The notes below the pieces were generated by a model. That model saw only the letters and a list, made by a program, of their open reading frames with translations, was not told where the DNA came from and searched no databases. A program made the translations under genes and the position numbers. Of a DNA stretch of 64,000 bases, positions 33,120 through 49,489 are shown piece after piece; within the stretch, counting starts at the first letter, position 1; each line of letters starts with the position of its first letter. The DNA is taken from NCBI RefSeq assembly GCF_947623445.1, contig NC_135242.1, forward strand, positions 3,224,001 through 3,288,000, given 5' to 3'. Origin of the DNA: Clavelina lepadiformis (Eukaryota > Chordata > Ascidiacea > Aplousobranchia > Clavelinidae).

Positions 33120-36100
33120 TTAAGTGGTGTAGGCATGCACTAATCTTTTTAATAAACGAAATTTTTTCTCGTCCATTTCGATGACGTCGATAACGTCAGT
33201 TGGATTTGGCAGCATTTGTGAAGGTGAAAGAAAACTTAGAAGTTCACAAACAAGAAATGATATCGCAGACAAAACATGATTTGGTGCGATATCACTGAAT
33301 GTTTCATTGTCGGCCTCTGCAAGTAGGTCAGATATGTTGTTCAATTGCTCGCCAACTGTGGCCTTAACTTTTTCCAAATCTAAACAAAACAAAAAAATGA
33401 CTTTGATTGGTGGCATAGGTGTCAATGAAATTAAAAAAAAAACTTTTCAAAGTTCAAGGTTCATTGAACGAAACACTGACCTTTAACCTTTTGACACATA
33501 ATGACCTTTTCCCTCACACTGTGGACCAGACCTGAGATTGAAATCTGGCTCTCCTTTCTCTTATCATTCTGCGTTGACCGTAAATCATTTAATTTGAATG
33601 GTCAAATAGTTGTTAAATTTCAGACGGCGTTTGTAAAGTGGGTGAACACTTACGTCTTTTGAGATGAGACAGTTTTTAACTTTAATCACGAGGTGGTCAT
33701 GCAATCGTAGGTCCAACCACTTCTGAACAGCAAGTAAGGATTGTTTTTCTGCATAACCTGTGGCAACTCGCAGCACCTGAGAATAGAAACATTTGAAAGG
33801 TTCGAAAAAAATCTCCAAAAGATAAATATGCAAGTTTAAGAAAAGAAATAGCTGCGTATGCCAACCACAACTGAAACCTCTCGAGAAATTGTTGACGAAA
33901 CAAGAACATCCATCGACTGTTTGACATTTTCAGAATTAAATCGTGCCCCTTCTTCTTTCAAATGAGAAAAAACACTTGGAAAAATTTTTGTGGTGATTTC
34001 TCTGAGCGAAAAAAGGAAAAAATTTCCCCAAAAACATGAAATTGTACTTTGAATTGTTATGATATCAAATACAGGTAGGGGGTTCTGAAAGTGTACAATT
34101 AGTTAAACATGCAGGATACAGCTAAAAACAACTTTGTCAATAAATGACGCATACCTCTGCAGCTCTTGAATATTTTCAACATTTACGTCTCGCTTATATC
34201 TGCATAAAAAATACTTAATGTAGCTAAAACAAATACAAGCACTCCTTCAGGAATTAACGTGTACCAGTGTCATAATATTTTTTGTTATTATCCATTTGCT
34301 TTGTAAATCATTTAAAGTAAACCATTCGAAGATTATTCATAATTTCAACAAACATTCTTGCACTATGCAACATGACACACAACCTTTTTAACAAATCACT
34401 GTTGTCACAAAATACTGGCAGCACTGTAGAGCAAAGATACTTGATGCAGTTAGAATGAATTCGCTCTGCAACAAATGTAACCGTTTTCTTCAACGAGACC
34501 GGTTGATTACGAAAGAAATTATCTTCCAAACTGGACTGAAGATCAAAGGATTGAGAGTTCTACAAAAAACTGCAGATGACGAACAAGAAACAACTGAATC
34601 TTAAACGCATTCAATGTCGCCTTTAAACACTTACATTGCTTTCAGGCAGTTTCTCTGTTGAAGGTTTAATTTTTTTCGGCAGTTGTCTTTTTGTAAGTGA
34701 AGTTGACTTAAATTTTAACAAGTTTGTTATAGCTTGTAATCGCCAATGCATGTCATAGAGTACACTGTGAGCGACCAGTTTTTCACTTGCGCTATCAACA
34801 CTTGTGTCATCCGTCTAAATGATGAAAAAGTGCCCTGAATCATTCATAAACTTAAATTTGTAATTATACACATTGCCGAATTTTGATGTTTACCCTTGGC
34901 TCAGCATTTTACTTTTCAGGAAATAGTTGCTTAATGACTTGTGTTACTGCATTTAACATGGGCTATGTGTGACATGTTCCACACATTATGTTGATCTGGC
35001 ATCATGTTACCTTTATTGAAACAATCTCAGCAGTTTTCATGTGGTCGTAAAAGAACTGACTATCAAAGGCATCCTGTTCAAACAGCGATCCTATTGCCAC
35101 ACCAAGATATACTTGGAGCTTGTTGTAGCCATCTTTGGGTGAATGTCTAAAAGCAAACGTAAACGAGCTATTTGCATTAGCATTAAGAAAAGTTTGTAAA
35201 CTTAAGTAGAATGACGTCTTGTTAAAATTGGAAACAAACCTGTACAGTGAGCACAGTTTCTGAAAAATCGCTTTGAAAACTTTGTTATGATTGCAAGAAG
35301 TTGAAAAATTAAGGAACTGAATAATCCAAGGCAAGGTGAGAAGTAAATGGTTGTTTTTTATTGCACGTTCTAAACCTGATAGTACAAACTGACCAGCTGC
35401 TGACTCTGCAGGAGATATTTCTCTTTGTGGACCTAAGTAAAAAAGCTGAACACTATACAAGTAACACTTGTAATTCTGGAAAGGTTATTTCTATGTTAGG
35501 TCACAATATTTAACATAATTATAATATTTTTGATTGCGGAATATAATAGTCACATACTGCTATAATCTTGGTATGGAAGAAACACAAGAAATCCATAAAA
35601 ACTTCCACAAATTCTCAGCTGGTAAATAGCTTGATGTATTTGTTCGACGTCTCTAAAAATTAAAAAAGAGAGTTGAACGCAAAAAAATCAGGCACTCACT
35701 TTTAAATAAAATTGCAAGCCCTGTATGCTTTGAAGTTTGCCTTACGGGTTGCTTTCTTCATTGTCAGTGTCTCCAATATGAGAGTTTTGCAATTCAGTTT
35801 TGAGTATTCGTTGCTGTAAGGCATCGCACAGACGAATGTTAAACATGTAGCTATCAACGATAGTGACAAAGTCTGGAAAAGCATTCTGAATTAGTTGATA
35901 CATTAACCACATTTTAACGTTATACATTTCACCGGGACTTCAGCAGTTTACCTCGAAAAAATTGAAACTCTTGATGCATCCAACCTTGGAATGGAGTAAG
36001 AGCATTTTGGCTTGGTTTTGTGACTCGATTTTCAAGCAATCTTAGTTTTTCTGGGTCGCCTTTCAGCAAACAAGCCAAGGAGTAATGAGTTGATGATACC

Positions 36101-38690
36101 ATTTGCGGTTTATCATTTGGAACCCCAATGCAAAACAACTGATCAATGAAAAGCCTAAAACAAAAAAAATTTTTGTGGTTTTAGAAAATGCATTTATGAT
36201 CGCTACAACTCAATATTTCTCCAGCAACGATTTAGAAATACTTATTCTGAAGAAACTGATAAAGTAATCTATTTTTTGGCAAAAATAAGATGTTAACACC
36301 ATATTGCAAACTCACCTCACGAAAGCATTAAACGTTGATTGGGATTTAACCTGGCCTATTAACCATCTTGCTTTACCCAATATGTCTCTTGGTACATTTT
36401 CTAAACAAACATAAAGATTGAAAAAAAGGATAAAAAATTTTGTAAAAGCTATAAATACTTTGATAGTTCAACATTGAACGGCACATGTAGAGTAAATAAG
36501 CTAAACCATTTTCAAATTTTAATGAAAAGATTTTTGTAGTCACCAGCAATGATATGTTTTTCATCCCATTCCCTTATTAAAGAATAAAACATGTCACGTT
36601 GCTTTCGAAAGCTGTGAAAGGCTTTGTCATTTTCAAAGTTGCTCCGGTCATCTAAGTCCGCTTTAAACGGAACTGCATCAAACCTTGGTCTGCACTGAAG
36701 AAATTAAGGATAGTGAATTTTTTTGTATGATTTAAAGCACCCATTTCCTTTGAAGCAGTACAAAAACTTTTAAAACTCATAAAATTTATTTCACACACAT
36801 TTATTAAAACTCACATAAGTTACACTGTCTCCAATCTTACGGCCTGATCTTCTCTCGATCTCTTCAGCAACTTTACCTTCAAGTTCTTTCATATAAGTCT
36901 ATGCATTAAATTGATCACAATTAGTGAGTGAACAGCAATACTGTAGTAACAAAATATGATAGAGGACTTGTAGCATTCTAGCGATTGGAAGTATCAACGT
37001 AAAAGTAGAAATATAAAACAAGCCATTCACTTGAACTTACAATCCCATTAATGTGTGATAACAGTAGCGTCAAAGTCTCATTATTGAAAACACCAAGACC
37101 TGCATCAGATGGAATTTTTACCAAAGTATTTGCAGCGAAATGTTTTGCACTTGTGACAGTGCGTAGCAAAGCTTTCAGTGGATCATCATTGTTTTCTGCA
37201 AATGTATGCAGTTAAGTTTTAAACCATGCTCTTAACAAGTATACTACTATTAAACAGTATTAAATGGTTCAATCATGCAACACTACATAAGCTAACATAT
37301 ACAAAACATTTTTCTCCACAATGTTAACCATTGCCTTTTAATATCAACAACCTTGTGTCATACTGTAGAGATGATTATTGTCAAGCAATAACAACATGAC
37401 CAACAAGTGCAGCTCTTCTACAAAACTCCATACATATCTTGTTTCAATATACAAGGAATACAGGTGAGCAAGACTACAGAAAAATAAGACAGATGTAAAA
37501 CTAACACTACCTTGAGCTATTGTACATGATTTGATTGACCTATGTATGGTTGGCTAAAAAAACTAATACATTTTACATCAAATAAAACCAAATGCAACCA
37601 CTTGTCAATTTTACAGAGATATACTGGAACTTTTTGTGAAAAACATACACATTTAATTCTTTACTCTGTACCACAGTTTGCACTTCATTTTCAACCTTAA
37701 TGATATCATTGTCAATTTTCACCGGGCTAATGTACTGCAACTGTGAGTCTAAGGAAATTTCCGCCTGTGGAGAGACATCACATACTGTATTAAGATAACA
37801 AACATAAACAACACAATAGTTCTGCTTGCTTTTACCTGCTGTGTCGTCTCTATCTCAGCATTTGGACTTATTTCTGCAGAAAGAATACGAGTTCTTAATA
37901 ACAAATCGCGCTCTTCTTTTAAAACAGGTTTTTGTTTCGCATCAGTTTCTTTGGCATTGTCTCCGCAGGGAGTTGTGTTAAACAAACAACATTTCTCCGA
38001 TGACGCTGATGTTGTTGTAACTAACGTAGGTTTGATACGGCGAACCTTCTTCTTTAAATTATTTGCCAGATTTGGTTTAATTGCAGCATCACTGTCTAAT
38101 GAAGGAAAATCACTTGAACTCGATATATCAAACCTTTCACAATTGCTGTTAAAACTTTGAGTATTGTTATTAAAAGCCAGGGGTTTTGCATCGGAGTGCA
38201 TCCTTGTTGTTTTTAATTTGTTCTTATAATTAGTGGGATATTCTTTTCCACTGTAAGATTTATCGAAAACATTTCTTTTCCCACGAAGCTGCATATTCCC
38301 CATTGATGTGGTAATATCTGCAAGATTGTTGCTGGATACGTTTTCAAATCTTTTGCAATTTAATCTCTGTTTTTCATTGCTTTGCCGAACACATCCTTCT
38401 GAAGCTGACTTTGAATGTTTTGGAGTGCTGGCACGCTCAAAAGAACGCCCTTTTTTATGACGTGGAGCATCTGAGAGAATACTACTGGACTGAGGAACCT
38501 CGGATGCAAGTTTAGCAGGTAGAATTTTGGCATTCTTTCTCAGATCAAATAATTCAACGGCAGAAGAATGGATGAAATTTAGAAAAAAAGTCACAAACTC
38601 TGGAGAAAATATTTGTGGATACTTTTCTGGAGTGACTTCTTCAACAGAACTTTCCCGGATAAAAGATAGTAGTCTTTGATTTGGAAGCAT
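33120..38690 (-). CDS. CDAN1: CDAN1, codanin-1
   Basis: This is a multi-exon minus-strand gene. Early exons that join in phase are 37836-38690, 37649-37764, 37352-37473, 37041-37195, 36815-36898 and 36544-36694. Later exons lie near 36316-36401, 35950-36155, 35750-35875, 35580-35655, 35240-35440, 35010-35150, 34635-34815, 34310-34560 and others down to the stop at 33120. Key matches to human codanin-1 are DRSNFENDKAFHSFRKQRDM, LTLPWIIQFLNF and FRNQPVSLKK..FVAERIHSNC. Residues 217-224 (RRIKPTLV) match the RRINPTPV B-domain-like motif that binds histone chaperone ASF1. Codanin-1 holds ASF1 in the cytoplasm and acts in nuclear assembly of erythroid cells. The C-terminus ends earlier than the human protein. 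The MRS2 start lies 350 bases downstream on the same strand. Confidence 0.9.
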
Positions 38691-39212
38691 GGCTCAGCTT
38701 GGCATAATCATCACCAACACCTTAAAATATCTTAATAGTTATCGGCGGCCTGTAAGGCTTACCGTACTTGCGTTCTTTTTCAGACTGAGCTAGTCACTAA
38801 GTCACATAAAACACAGTATTTTGGATTAACATGGATTAATCCCAACCTTTGCACTTGGGTAGTGATTTAGGGGAAGTCTTGAGGAAATAACTGCAGAGAC
38901 ATCTCATAATCAAACAGCACAATTTCGTTTGTGGTGTAAAAAGAGAATATTGTGAAATAAAATAATCGGAATGTACTAAAACAGAAATTAAAAAAGATGA
39001 GTCTAATTTTTACGACTTAAACTCGGCAATAATTTCTCACCTCTTAAGCTCCGGATACTATCATAGAAATGATAAAATACTATTTACAATTCAATTGTTA
39101 ATTCAATTTTACGTCAATCCGGCAATGTTCACGTCATTGTTTATTATAATACTGTATGTCATTGGCTAACACCAGCGTCTTTATATACCTAGTACATAAA
39201 ACTCTGGTTAAC

Positions 39213-39240
39213 ACTAAACACTAAACACTAAACACTAAAC
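39213..39240. repeat. (ACTAAAC)4 microsatellite
   Basis: Four perfect tandem copies of a 7-base unit in the spacer between CDAN1 and TBC1D23. The unit resembles telomere-like heptamers only loosely, and nothing else suggests a telomeric origin. Confidence 0.9.
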
Positions 39241-40059
39241 AGTGATAACAATGATTTGAAGTTGACGCTTTAACTTGTTACTGCTAAACAATGACCAAAA
39301 AATATTAAACCTGTCCACTTGGTGAAGATAAAGATTTCTAATCATCAACCTATTCCACATCGGCAAACTTACACCTATGCCGAGGGTAACCTGGTTGTAT
39401 AAGGTTTATAGGCTTCGTGTTTAAATTAGGCATATGTATATGGATTTCACACAGCTGATCGAGCTAACATGTAAACCAAGGCCAGCTAGATCTGCCCTGG
39501 ACTCTGATTTTTATAAGATCGTGGCGGCAAGCACCATTTTCCTTTAAATTCTCGTTTTCCTTCGTTGATTTTTTTTCTTTATGTATCCTTGCGTTTTTAA
39601 CTTTGTTCAGTACCCTACTTTACGTTACGTTTAACCTATCAGTTTGCAAATAAAGTTTTATCAGCTTTTATTCCTTGGCCAACATGCTTCTGTGATAAGT
39701 ATCTTAGTAGCATTTCCCGAGAAGAACATGCAACTTCATGAGGAGTCAGATGAAGCCTCATCGTGTACTGACATCCTTTTTGACCACAAGATTATTAACT
39801 TTCAACCTTAAGGCTAAAATCATCTTCCTTATAGTATAAGTTTGAAGTTTAACTTCTATAAATTCTTAAATAACTAAAATTAATTCTTCTGCATAACCAT
39901 TTTTCGTTTCCAGACCAAATTGCTTTTTTTTAAAAGATCTTGGGTGCGCAAAAGGTAGCGCAATTCAAGTGTACTATCACAGGCTGTCAAAGTGTCAAGA
40001 GCATAGGTTTTGATGTTTGTTGTTGCAAGTCACTATACATCCTGATTGCTATAAAACCT

Positions 40060-40210
40060 TGTTGAGCTTTTCCTGGTCCACAACTGCGACTAACTAGAGA
40101 CGTCTCAAAAGAGCGTCTGTATGCTTCCTTGTCTAAAAGACGACTGAATCAAAATGCGAACAGGAAATAGAACAAAAACAATAATTTTTTGGGCAAATAA
40201 ATGTGGTATC
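40060..40210 (+). repeat. Dispersed repeat shared with 53145-53335
   Basis: Shared blocks in the same order are cacaactgcg(a/g)ctaac, gagacgtctcaaaagagcgt followed by ctgt, aatgcgaacagg(a/g)aata, and acaataattttttgggcaaa against acaataattcttcggacaaa. The copies differ by small insertions and deletions. No coding frame or element class can be assigned from these pieces. The ..caaataaa(t/c)gtggt end could be a polyadenylation or terminal region of a retroelement. Confidence 0.6.
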
Positions 40211-40546
40211 CTGCTGCTTTCTTGTGGACAGGGTGCAAAAGCACCTGAAGTGCAATCCCGAATTCAATAAAAACTGCACTTGAGTGCGCTTTTGCCAAAC
40301 CCTGCGACTGTATATCAGGTTTCAGGGTCGAGTCAACCCAGATTGGAAATTTTGCTATTTTTAGGTGCGAAATTCCCCACGCAATCAAATCAAGATGAAA
40401 CAATAGGCTAACCATTATACATGCAATTAATTTTTTCGGGTCTAGTGCAGAAGTGCGCAAACACAGAATGCTTTTCGCGCACTTAGCAAACTTCCAATCT
40501 TGGATTCAGCCAACATCTGTACTGTAGTTCTTAAGTTAAATAGCCG

Positions 40547-40647
40547 GGTCTAGTACACCAGTGCACAACCACAATGATGTCACAATTTCAGTAGCTGGAA
40601 TCTAGTATACGAAGGTATTCTGTGGTTATGCGCTTGTATACTAGACC
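40547..40647 (+). mobile_element. MITE, 101 bp
   Basis: The ends are ggtctagtacaccagtgcac and gcgcttgtatactagacc, an imperfect inverted repeat. It aligns along its length with the reverse complement of 28591-28690. It lies in the spacer upstream of TBC1D23. No target duplication was clear. Confidence 0.75.
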
Positions 40648-41027
40648 GAATAGCCTAGTCTTTGGTGTAATGGTACATTTGCTAAATTGACTGACCACTC
40701 CATTTATCTATAACCTAACCACCTATCTTTAACAGTGGGCTGCGTAACCTTTCAGTAAATATTCTTTCTTTTGGCTGTATTCTTGTTTCATTAATTTATA
40801 GCAATTATGCATGCAGCCAGAATATCAGTACTCGTGTGTGTTTTTATGTTTTATTGGTGATCGGTAATTGTATGAAATTTAGTGAAATGTTATTGGCAGT
40901 GTATATCATTGTAAATGCATCATAATTTTCATATAATGACATTTAATATGATTTTGCTTTAAGTATCATCAACAAATATCAAAGATTTGGTCCTATGTAT
41001 GGCCTGTGTTCTGATTCATTACCAAAT

Positions 41028-45054
<4,027 letters not shown>

Positions 45055-47211
45055 AGAGATGCATGAGAGTTATTACATGACGCCACGCACTTGGCAATGA
45101 AGTTTTTTCATCATTCGAAGTTGCCTGTCAATTTGGTACTTGCTATTTCTGTACAGTATTTATTAATGTTTGTTTTCTATTAGAGCTTGTTAGAATTACA
45201 TATATAAAGTTTGTTTCGTGATGTAGAATCAGAAACTCGAAACACAATCTACCGCAAATGTAATGACAAATTCTTTCGTGCAAACATAATTTTTGATGTC
45301 ACGGGTTAAAATCTATGACAGCCAAGCAAGGTTTTTGTTTGCTTTCTTATGTTTGTCTAAACCGGATATTTTGGAGTTAGACAACTGAAAGCTAATCTCT
45401 GCTCTACTCAAATGTAACATATCTAATCATAAGGTGTTTACTTGTAATCTGTTTTTGATTATCGCCATAGTTGTTAGTTGCATTGTTTTCAACAAGCGTA
45501 TTCTTTTGTCTAATGCATTCAGTTTCCTCTGCAACTTGCATCATTTTAATTCAGCTTTCCCGACACTTCTTTGCTTGGAAATAGAAGCACATCAGAGATA
45601 TTTTGCGTAACTTCAAAGCATGTGGAGCTGCAAGCCTAAACGTTTGCCAATGATAAAGACAGCCACTATGTGTCATTTTGTTCATTGTATGTCCATATCA
45701 TGTATACTTTAAACAGCAGTATACGTCAGAAGCTCCATAAACTTCTAGTTAAGTTTGCAAACTACACTGCTATGGGCACAAGCACTTCAAGCCTAATTTG
45801 TCATTGGAGTTTGAGAAATGCTACCTTGCATTTGGTGCTAGTGCAGTATATGTGCAATTTATAGTTAGTTACACGTTTTGAGAGATGCATTATTATTATA
45901 CTGTAGTTTGCAAATTTTGTAAAAAGCAATACAAGTGTCACATACATATGCTTGTACTTGACTTTTTTGCGTTTTATTTTTGGAACAAGTTTTATGCATG
46001 AGAGTCTATTATTAAGTAACACAATTAAAATTTTGAAATAGTGTATGTCATTGCTCCTACTCAAGCTAATAACTATTTTTGTAAACAACTAACTATTCCC
46101 CGATCCAATCGAAAAGTTAAGTCTAATCAAATCGTTGCCTTTATGAAAACCTAACTACACGAAGACAAGTATAACCATAATAAGGGTGCAGCCAATTGTA
46201 CCATAAAGCAACTCTACTTACTACTTATTTTGGGAAGTTTATACTCTTTTGCTCAAGCCAAAAAGTACTGTACATTTTAACACTCGCTGTACAATAACCA
46301 GAATAAACAAGATTTTTTTTGATGTTTGTAATGCACGTGACCGACCAATGCTCATGCATATGGTTCACTAAGACTCGTATACTACGAATGATAATGAGGT
46401 TAAAAGTTCTTCGATAATTAATTTTAGGAACATTTTGAAACAAATACCAACATTGATGCAACTGGGTTAACTTTCTGGGCGTGGGTTCCCTGGGTACGCA
46501 CAACCTATCACCCTGTACTGTACATGAGCTTCAACAAAACACTGGCAAGCCAAACGACTTCCATTGACCTCCTGGCAATTAAATAAACACTATCTTCACA
46601 AGCAAGTTAGTTTAAAAGTGTTTGATCTGAAGCATTTTCATGATGAAATCCAGCATTATGCTATTATTGTAACCTTGTACTTGGTTTGATGAATTCTAAA
46701 AGTACTAATTCACTTGCAGGAATTTTCGACTTACCAGATCATATCTGTGCATATGCTGTGTTTTATACACAATCATGCCAGTATTGTACTGAGTATTATA
46801 ATATGTACAGTAATGATATGTGCAATGTAAATAGTTCAAGCTTGGAAGTTGCCATAGTGCAACCCACTTAGGTACAGTTAGGTATATTTTTTGCATGGGT
46901 TTGGGTTTGTCCCAAGTTTGGCTCAATTTGACTGTATTTATCAATTAATTTGCTTCAAGAACAAGAATATTTACCGTTTAAAATTCCAACCTTCACAAAA
47001 GCCTCGAGGGGAAATTCCCAAGCAACGCGACCGGCAGTCTATTGCAACAGGCAAAATATATATGCAAACGAGGAAGGGTAAAATGCAAGTAATCGTGTCC
47101 AACAGTGTTAAAGAAGATAGAAGTTCAATGAGAGAGCTGGCAATGACGCAAATCAAAAATAATGAGCAAGTCTTTGACTTTACATCAATCAGAAAGATTT
47201 AAAAATGAAGG
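45055..47211. other. Convergent spacer between TBC1D23 and UBE2G1
   Basis: This AT-rich stretch of about 2.1 kb holds the 3' UTRs of both convergent genes. Open frames here (for example 46891-47202) have no family match or splice context that I trust. No transposon end was recognised. Confidence 0.5.
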
Positions 47212-48900
47212 TCACAATTCTTCTTGACTTTTTCTTACGCATTTTGCCACGTGTCTCTTGAACTTTTTCTTATCTTCCCTGAATTCTTTCTGCAAAAAAT
47301 AACAACAATGAAAACTGGGAAAATAATACTCATAAAGTTTCACAACACAACTGCATCCAATGTTCGGAACCGGGCTTGCATAAAGTCTGAAGGTAAAAGC
47401 TGGTCAAAAGTTGGTTGACTTACGGCAGCATCGACATTGGCAGGAGACTCATCATTGGGGTCGCAAAGCAAGCTGATGACACTGACCTAAACATTACAAG
47501 AAGCAGAACATGACTGTAATATTGAATGATTTTGTTTATTCAAATATCAAGATCATATGCTCATGACTCTAGTCCAGGTGACAGTAAAAATAACCATTTG
47601 AGTAGCACTGGATGTACCGCTGCAGTTGACACTTTTAAACTTACCATTATTGTTTCCACCGTGTGTACAGGGAGCCACCTCTCTGCAGCTTTTTCATAAC
47701 CATATTTGTCGTCCCCTGGTTCATGTAGTATCGATATGCAAACCATACCGTCCTTGCCAACTGCAAAGAAATATTGTGCTCAACAACCAATGGTCAAACT
47801 AAACGATTACGATGTTCTGTTTTCTATTTTTGTTTTTAATGTGAACACTAAGCTTTGAAAAGGAAAATTAATATATACCGTATTTTACGGACCATAAGGC
47901 GCACCCGACTATAAGGCGCACTGTCAATAAATTGCTTTGATTAGTTTTTTGTTCATACATAAGGCGCACCGGGCTATAAGGCGCACCCGATTATAAGGAA
48001 TATGGGTTACCGTATAAAGCTCATTAAAATACGTTGCGCGCATGCGCATACGCATTATGATCCATACATTAGGCGCACCGGCTTATAAGGCGCACGATCA
48101 ATTTATGAGGAAAAAAAGGATTTAAATTGTGCCTTATGGTCCGTAAAATACGGTATATATATCTAGGCGTTTGTTCTTGAAGAAAATTATATAATGAAAT
48201 GCTTTAGGTCTGATCAAACGAAGCAGTATGTTTGTTCAAGTTAAAGCTTGGCTAAAAACCAGCTGCACTAAAACAAATTTTACCGTTCGGGTGCCATATA
48301 TCTGAAATGAACTTTAGTTTCGGTGGTCGTTGTGGATAGTCTTCAGGAAAGGTCATATGGGCTTTAAAGTATCCTCCATCACTGCACAAATATTGTCAGT
48401 AAGAATTACAGAAATTGTAAACATGTGAACTTCCAGGTTGCTTGGTTGAAAACTACATTAAATTGTAATTGATCTCCAGAGTTGGTAGTATCAGATTACT
48501 CTGAGTGGCTTGACCCCTCTCGGCAAAATATTTCACAATAAAAGTCATCTTAACAACAGCAGATATTTCAAAATATTTTACCAGGTCCCTTTAACGCTAA
48601 GTAAGCAAACATTTACTGTGGCGGCCTGAGTGATACACAAGCAAAATCCATACTTACTATAGCGAATCGGCTGGCCCAATTATTAATATTTCCCATTTAA
48701 AAATGTTAACTTCATCCACCAGTCCTGCACTGAACCCATCAACTGGATGTTTTTGTAATTCTGTGAATGATAAAAAAATAATCATTGAAATAAATATGTA
48801 TTGTTTTTGAACTTACTATAAAATTGGTCAGTTTATAATATTCTAATGATGTACCTGCAAGCTGTTTCCTCAGTAGTAAGACTGCCGCTGATGTTGCCAT
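47212..48900 (-). CDS. UBE2G1: UBE2G1, ubiquitin-conjugating enzyme E2 G1
   Basis: Six exons, 48855-48900, 48658-48760, 48284-48381, 47645-47760, 47424-47486 and 47212-47289, sum to 504 bases, 167 residues (human 170). The E2 fold reads through: [51 protein letters not shown] and IWHPN. The catalytic Cys is at residue 90, as in human, in [20 protein letters not shown]. That sequence includes the acidic loop typical of the G1/CDC34-type E2s. The C-terminus is [20 protein letters not shown]. It transfers ubiquitin to substrates and can build Lys48 chains. Intron 3 carries a MITE at 47878-48153. Confidence 0.96.
47878..48153. mobile_element. MITE with ATAAGGCGCACC subrepeats in UBE2G1 intron 3
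   Basis: The left end ccgtattttacggaccataa and the right end ttatggtccgtaaaatacgg are perfect inverted repeats. They are flanked by tata/tatata, which fits a TA-type target duplication. The body repeats the word (a)taaggcgcac(c) about six times. I recall similar ATAAGGCGCACC elements from fish and other chordate genomes, so this belongs to a widespread non-autonomous DNA transposon type; the superfamily was not decided. Confidence 0.85.
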
Positions 48901-49089
48901 TCTTTGGAAGAAAGTAAAAACACAATATACATCTACAATAAATATTCCCTATGAAAATAAATCGAAATACATTGTTATATGAGACGTGAGGTTATATAGC
49001 TGAAGTTTATGCCAATTATAAACAAAAACAGTCTATGAAAAAAATGTTTCTTTAGACTATTGGCAAATAATAAACAGAATAATGTCCAG

Positions 49090-49240
49090 GACAGACGAGA
49101 TGGACGGCTTGGGAGCAGTGAGAGCACCAGACTCACAATAAAATGAACCCACTTTCATTACCCAGAGAGTCTATTTTTGCAATGGTCTTGGACATGGCAT
49201 TAATGAGCGACACTGCAAAGCACTCGAGAAAATCAAATTA
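49090..49240 (+). repeat. Probable tRNA-derived SINE
   Basis: The stretch ggcttgggagcagtgagagc resembles a pol III A box. About 30 bases on, cactttcattaccc stands where a B box is expected. The tail holds cattaatgagcgacactg, similar to cattaacgacacttg in the SINE at 14041-14240. It lies upstream of UBE2G1 in non-coding sequence. Confidence 0.55.
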
Positions 49241-49308
49241 CTCAAACTCATGGCTATGCTGCCTTTTGTGAACTATTTCGTGAAAATATATATGAAATGG
49301 TAACTTAC

Positions 49309-49488
49309 TGTTACAATACGCACATCATAGGCATCATTGAAAATTTTCAGTCGGTCTGAGAAGAAAGACAATGATGTCATACCAGTACGTGATTTAGATT
49401 CCGGACTGTGCAAGGTTTTTCCAAAGGTTCCATAGGTTTTTCCACTGCCTGCGCTATAGGCAATGACGCTAATGATACACATGGATAC
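49309..49488 (-). other. Candidate orphan exon, 60 codons, unrecognised
   Basis: On the minus strand an acceptor (acttag) precedes 49488 and a strong donor (ACA then GTAAGT) follows 49309. The 180 bases between are open as 60 codons (VSMCIISVIAYSAG .. DRLKIFNDAYDVRIVT). A second frame is also open for much of it. No family match and no neighbouring exons were found, so it may be non-coding or part of an unrecognised gene upstream of UBE2G1. The GSGKT in it is not in a P-loop context. Confidence 0.25.
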
Positions 49489-49489
49489 C

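Noticed and set aside
32769-33120. An operon of CDAN1 and MRS2
   Set aside because: The 350-base gap leaves room for separate 3' and 5' regions, and no trans-splice evidence can be read from sequence alone.
39213-39240. An internal telomere remnant
   Set aside because: Four ACTAAAC units only, not the chordate TTAGGG repeat.
49420-49450. A P-loop (AGSGKT) in a minus-strand frame
   Set aside because: There is no preceding beta-strand pattern, no following Walker B, and a second frame is equally open.
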